64,000 nucleotides of DNA, from assembly GCA_001839685.1 (NCBI GenBank), contig MLAK01000412.1, forward strand, positions 49,812-113,811. The letters run 5' to 3'. The DNA is from Tritrichomonas foetus. Its lineage: Eukaryota > Parabasalia > Tritrichomonadida > Tritrichomonadidae. This document shows positions 60,110-64,000 of the stretch, in pieces (within the stretch, counting starts at the first letter, position 1; each line of letters opens with the position of its first letter). The position numbers and the translations under genes were made by a program. The notes beneath the pieces were generated by a model that was given only the letters and a program-made list of their open reading frames with translations, was not told the origin of the DNA and did no database searches.

Positions 60110-60756
60110 AGCACTTTAAAACTATTTTAAACAAATTTTGATTAAAATATTATTAATTTGAATTTTTTATGATTTATTATTTCTATTTGTATTGATGTAT
60201 CTTTTTTATTCGTTGTTATTTTGAGTAGGGTTCACGTTTATGCCCAAATTAATGGGGAAAACGAAAATAGTCAACAGGAAAATTTCTCGACAGAGAAACA
60301 TTTCAAATCATCGAGGCTCCAAATTTTTTTGAGAAAATATAAAAATTCCTAGCTTATTTAGATTTTTCTTAAACCCTAGGCATATGCGAGAGCCTCAATG
60401 TTGAGCTGATGATTCTTTTTTAAATTTTTTTAAGGAATTGTGCTTGATTGGAAATATGATATCATTTGTGTTATATGGGTAAAATGCACGTAAATAAGTG
60501 TATATGTTCACACTCTATATTTATAATTTGACTTAATTCTTAACTTTTACTCAAGAGTTCAAATTTCTTATCTAACTAGCTAGTTAGATAATCTTCTTTT
60601 TTATAAACTATGAAAAAAGTAATACAATTTTTTAGTTGTTGTTTTCAAAAAGAAAAAAGAAAGGAAAAAAGATGATAATCAGAGAAAAATTACTTTAGTA
60701 TAACGAAACAGGAATGGATAATATTACAAAAAAAGTTGATGTAAATATAAATTACG
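60110..60756. other. Intergenic with a 24-bp palindrome
   Basis: AT-rich region with a local hairpin TTTCTC-GACA-GAGAAA at 60276-60297 region and the perfect palindrome at 60568-60591. No RNA family recognised. Confidence 0.5.
60568..60591. repeat. Perfect 24-bp palindrome
   Basis: ttatctaactag followed directly by its exact reverse complement ctagttagataa. It has no loop and lies about 165 bases beyond the 3' end of the ankyrin gene and about 460 bases after the small membrane protein gene. Confidence 0.9.
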
Positions 60757-62677
60757 TTATATGTCATTTGTTTCTTCATGAAAACTTTCATTATCATCCG
60801 ATGAATAAGACACACTTGAATAATAATATTGATCAGATTCATCCGAAAAAGTTGCAATAGTATTATCTGGGACTAGATTTGTTGGTTCCTCTTCAAAATA
60901 ATCCTCATCATTTTCACCTGAATAGCAACAAAAATGAAGGATTAGGTTTCTATCCCGAGATCTTTTAATATAATCTTTCGCTGATTCTCCATTTTCATCC
61001 TTTACATCTAAATCAGAATCACCATGTTTTAATATTTCTTCGATAACCATAAAGGACTTATTTTCAACAGCCCAATGAAGAGGTGTCATATTAAAAAAGA
61101 TAGTAAATGCCAGCATTATCAGTTATGTTTACTTCAATATGTTGATTTTCAAGAAGAATTTTGACAATGTCAATATATAAATCCGATGTTGCAGCATTGT
61201 GAAGTGGAGTTTCACCAGTTGCATCAGTTGCACTAACATCAATTTTACATGAGCTACAAAGTTCTTTAACAACTAATGTTTCATTTTTATTTACGGCAAT
61301 ATGTAAAGGGGTATTCCAATCATTATCATGAATATTAGGATTAATTCCTTTTAAAGTTAGTAAATATTTTCCAACAGAAAAGTTTCCATGTGATGCAGCA
61401 AAATGAAGTGCTGTTCTATTTTTTACATCATGAACATTTGGATCAACACCATTTCGAATGAAAAAATTTAAAATATAAAAGTTATTTGATTTTGCAGCTT
61501 GAAGAAATGATTCAAATCCATTATGTGCTAAATCTTGAGCCAAATTTTTATTCATAATTGCTGGATTCATATTTATTGATGGAACATTCAATAGAGTATC
61601 AAAATCATCATCTTTATTTTCGATTTTTGTTGATACTTTATCTATATATTCAAAAAATGAGGTTATGTAATATTCCGCAGATATTTTTAAAGACCCATCA
61701 AAACTACAACCTTTATTTGCAAGATCCTTAATGAGATCTTGCTTCCATCCAGCTACTGCAAACATTAATACAGATCTCCCTTTGTTATCAAGGACATCAA
61801 ATGATGCTTTATTTGATAATATAATTCTCTCATAACATTTCTTGGAACCAAAAAATGCAGAAAACTGCAAAATTGTTGGTTCATCTTGAAGAATGAAATG
61901 TTGTTCAAAAATATTTGGCTTTATTTTTTGATTCCAATCAAACGAATCTCCATAGTTATCGATTATACCATTAAATTCATCTATGTTATCTTTTCTCAGA
62001 GCTTCTGAAAGAGGATCAGTATTTGAAAATCTATTTGATAAATCTCTCCATTCATTCCAAATTCCAGATTTTAAATATTGACCAATTATTGGAATAAATT
62101 CATTGATACATTTTGGTAATGATTCCCTAAAATGGTTATAAACCATTTTATTAAATAATTGGGTAAATAGAGTTTGATCATACTCATAAATATCACCTGC
62201 AAAATAGCACAGCAATAAAGCATTTGATTCAGTATATTTTGAATAATTTTTCGAAAAATCGGAAATAAAATTAGAGATTTCAGAAATTTTGAAAAACATA
62301 TGATTCATACAAACACGAATAAATCTGTATTCTCCAATGACAGTATCAATAATATTGTCTCTTTGAATGTCAAGTGAAAATCGTTCTAATATTGATTTTG
62401 GCAAATCTTCCAAACAGTTATCTGGCCCTTCAAGCATATATAGAGATCCAATAAGCGTAACAATAACATGAAGTGTAAATGCTCTAACCCGTGCTGCAAT
62501 TAAAATATTTTGCGCTAAAATTGATAGTTGGTAATGATTTTTGGCTAATTTCGAATCAATCACAAATCTACAGATATCTGGAATATCTTCTTCAATTGCA
62601 CTTAGAAGTTTGTCTTGAAATTGTAAGATCGTCACAACTTCTTTTTCCACTGCAATATCAATAATTTCTTCCTCCAT
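60757..62677 (-). pseudogene. Ankyrin-repeat protein with a frame break near its end
   Basis: The frame from ATG 62677 runs 528 residues to a stop at 61091. The N-terminal ~200 residues are helical and of the type that precedes repeats in many trichomonad ankyrin proteins. Ankyrin repeats run from ~residue 260, with typical motifs NRTALHFAASHGN, WNTPLHIAVNKNE and GETPLHNAATSD. The last motif breaks off at DNAG. The expected continuation MTPLHWAVENKS stands in another frame at ~61090 and continues ~95 residues to 60757, ending in an acidic Ser/Tyr-rich tail. Deleting one base of a six-base homopolymer (61093-61098) would reconnect the frames, so this may be a sequencing error rather than a real mutation. 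The function of the repeats is protein binding; the partner is unknown. Confidence 0.75.
61090..61108 (-). other. Frame break within ankyrin repeat
   Basis: Between the Gly codon of DNAG and the Met of MTPLHW there are 19 extra bases compared with the ankyrin register (normally none). They include a six-A run on the plus strand. They have no GT..AG or trichomonad intron motifs. Confidence 0.7.
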
Positions 62678-62869
62678 TGAAATTAATTGATGTGATGTGC
62701 ACGTTTAGTAAATAAACTTCACAATAAGTTTCGGTGAGATGATTTCTTAATCTCACTTTTTTCATTCATCTATTTGATTCTTCACTCTGCGCGCTAGGAA
62801 TTATAATTATTAGTCGATCCGATTTCAAAGAAGGTTTTTTTGAATGATTTTTGATCTGCTTCAAGTCAA
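62678..62869. promoter_or_regulatory. Shared upstream region of ankyrin and surface-protein genes
   Basis: 192 bp between divergent starts. acatcacatcaattaatttca precedes the ankyrin ATG on its strand, and cttcaagtcaa precedes the other ATG; both contain TCA initiator-like steps. No Myb-like core seen. Confidence 0.35.
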
Positions 62870-64000
62870 ATGAATATTACTCTTTTAGCGTTATTGCAAA
62901 GAAACATATTTTCAACACTACTTTTTTCAGGGGAATACTCATATAAACTTGATCACTGTTCATTTTCTAGAGTATTTGCTTTTCATTTTTGGCAAACTTC
63001 AAAAATTTCAATTTCGAATTCGAATTTTGCTTCCTACATAAATGAATTAATATATTTTAATAGTGACAATTGCCCAGATAGTACAATAACATCAACAACA
63101 TATTTTAATATCGAAGGTTGCTATATAACACGTTTTTCCAAAGCAATTGTTTCTGTTACTGGTGCTACAACAAATGGATTTATTCAATCCACATCAATAT
63201 TTAATAATACATTTTCACAACGACCTGTTTATTATAAAGGTGATGGTTCTACGCTCAATGTTCAATACTGTTGCATTTACAATTCGTATTCTACAGATAA
63301 CTCTTTTTTTGATTTAACATCTTCTGCAATATTCACTCATAATTCCTTTTTTAATGCATCTGTTAACAATGTATTTATTTCACAATCAACTTATACGATT
63401 GTTCTAAATAACAATAATTTTTCTTTCAATAAGCAAAATGGTAATACACTATTTCTTTCGACTAAACTTGATTCAGCAAATGGAAAAAATGCAAATTTGT
63501 ATTATATGACTTTTGGATATAATTCTGGACCATTGTACATATTGGAATATCATACATATGGTTATGCATCCACCAGTAATTCCTTATTCATTAATAATAC
63601 ATGTAATTATGGCCTCATATATATTGGAGCTTCTACTGAGAACTCTGGGAGCAATGCTGTAATAATATCATGTTATTTCACCAATAATGTTCTTCCTGTT
63701 TATTCTGCACAAAAAGGCGTGTTAAAAGTAGAAATATCAAATTGTTACTTAGATGTATCTTTGCCAACAATAACAGGGAATATCTACCATAATAACAACA
63801 AAGAAAACGTTGAATTTGAGTATAATGATATAATTCAGTGGAAAGTTGGAAATATCTCACCTGTAATTACTCCTCTTCCTTCCAAAGAGTTTGTATGTAT
63901 CATTCCAGCATTTTCAATTTGGGAAACACCATCTTTATCGCCAATAGAAACACCAACAAAAACACCAACAGAAACATCATCTTTATCACCAACAGAAACA
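62870..64000 (+). CDS. Surface protein, right-handed beta-helix-like with Thr/Pro stalk, 3' truncated
   Basis: The frame from ATG 62870 stays open for 377 codons to the right edge. The start is the first Met after an in-frame TGA at 62852. The N-terminus (MNITLLALLQ, FSTLLFSG) is hydrophobic and may be a signal sequence. Residues ~25-320 are Asn/Ser/Thr/Tyr/Phe-rich, with recurring short turns such as SIFNNTF, HNSFFNAS, NNNFSFN, SLFINNTCN and SCYFTNN; this periodic pattern and many N-glycosylation sequons suit a right-handed beta-helix, as in trichomonad Pmp-like surface proteins. From residue ~345 a Thr/Pro/Glu-rich repeat begins (ETPTKTPTETSS type), as in mucin-like stalks that precede a membrane anchor. 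Expected at the cell surface, possibly in adhesion. Frame was checked codon by codon. Confidence 0.75.
   Translation, partial: MNITLLALLQRNIFSTLLFSGEYSYKLDHCSFSRVFAFHFWQTSKISISNSNFASYINELIYFNSDNCPDSTITSTTYFNIEGCYITRFSKAIVSVTGATTNGFIQSTSIFNNTFSQRPVYYKGDGSTLNVQYCCIYNSYSTDNSFFDLTSSAIFTHNSFFNASVNNVFISQSTYTIVLNNNNFSFNKQNGNTLFLSTKLDSANGKNANLYYMTFGYNSGPLYILEYHTYGYASTSNSLFINNTCNYGLIYIGASTENSGSNAVIISCYFTNNVLPVYSAQKGVLKVEISNCYLDVSLPTITGNIYHNNNKENVEFEYNDIIQWKVGNISPVITPLPSKEFVCIIPAFSIWETPSLSPIETPTKTPTETSSLSPTET
63925..64000 (+). repeat. Thr/Pro/Glu repeat at the right edge
   Basis: Repeated gaaacaccaacaaaaacacc-type units encoding ETPTKTPTET and SLSPTET. The array continues beyond the window, so its length is unknown. 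Confidence 0.8.

Noticed and set aside
60236..60335. Possible snRNA: short hairpin TTTCTC-GACA-GAGAAA followed by aaattttttttgag resembling an Sm site
   Set aside because: No U1, U2, U4, U5 or U6 signature could be recognised; T-rich runs are common in this DNA.
1..64000. tRNA, rRNA, CRISPR arrays, transposase genes
   Set aside because: I saw no B-box (GGTTCGAAnCC) with cloverleaf, no rRNA-like GC-rich conserved blocks, no regular spaced direct repeats and no DDE/DDD or integrase motifs.

Overview
The window looks like nuclear chromosomal DNA of a flagellated protist, most probably a parabasalid (trichomonad), with a Tritrichomonas-like composition. Reasons visible in the sequence: it is strongly AT-rich; genes of up to 8 kb read through without introns; all three standard stop codons are used; 5' leaders appear very short, with TCA-type initiator-like sequences just before several start codons; TATCGT/AACGATA words resembling trichomonad Myb recognition elements occur in some promoters; and the gene content is eukaryotic (HECT ligase, class I HDAC, Sec23-like COPII protein, COG3-like tether, DOCK GEF, BEACH protein, importin-like protein, a SPAG17/PF6-like axonemal protein) with a few bacterial-looking genes (YdcF-like, MetE-core-like). 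The species assignment is inference.

Layout. 1-3543: a TRIP12/UPL3-type HECT ubiquitin ligase, cut by the left edge and interrupted by a 141-N gap inside a QQIDH tandem repeat. 3930-6341: ABCA-type half transporter. 6658-19168: coiled-coil protein (-), MetE-like methyltransferase (-), diacylglycerol kinase (-), two unknown proteins and a Ser/Thr kinase (+), separated by long AT-rich spacers. 19169-27097: a 2642-residue BEACH-WD40 protein (-). 27649-29856: ER GRP170-type Hsp70. 30254-30646: possible decayed gene. 30905-32218: four-pass membrane protein. 32563-34974: importin-beta-like protein (-), divergent from a two-chromodomain HP1-like protein at 35092. 36306-39329: unknown protein and COG3-like tether subunit (both -). 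39510-41797: a perfect 690-bp inverted repeat, each arm with the same cupin gene, around 908 Ns. 42066-44183: RCC1-repeat plus pseudokinase fusion. 44429-47332: SPAG17/PF6-like protein (-). 47603-48373: YdcF-like protein. 48668-49849: membrane-anchored P-loop ATPase. 50378-55429: DOCK-family GEF. 55746-58889: class I HDAC and Sec23-like protein, divergent. 59633-60109: small poly-Asp single-pass membrane protein. 60757-62677: frame-broken ankyrin gene (-). 62870-64000: a surface beta-helix-like protein that runs off the right edge.

How the genes relate. There are no operons; genes are single units. Several pairs diverge from short shared upstream regions: importin/HP1-like (117 bp), SPAG17-like/YdcF-like (270 bp), HDAC/Sec23-like (186 bp), ankyrin/surface protein (192 bp). 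Several products belong to membrane traffic (Sec23-like, COG3, BEACH, GRP170, ABCA) or to signalling and the cytoskeleton (DOCK, DGK, kinases, RCC1-pseudokinase, SPAG17-like), but genomic adjacency alone does not show that they act together. Several 5' gene ends are visibly richer in GC than their 3' ends.

All functional calls rest on reading motifs by eye; no database search was run.
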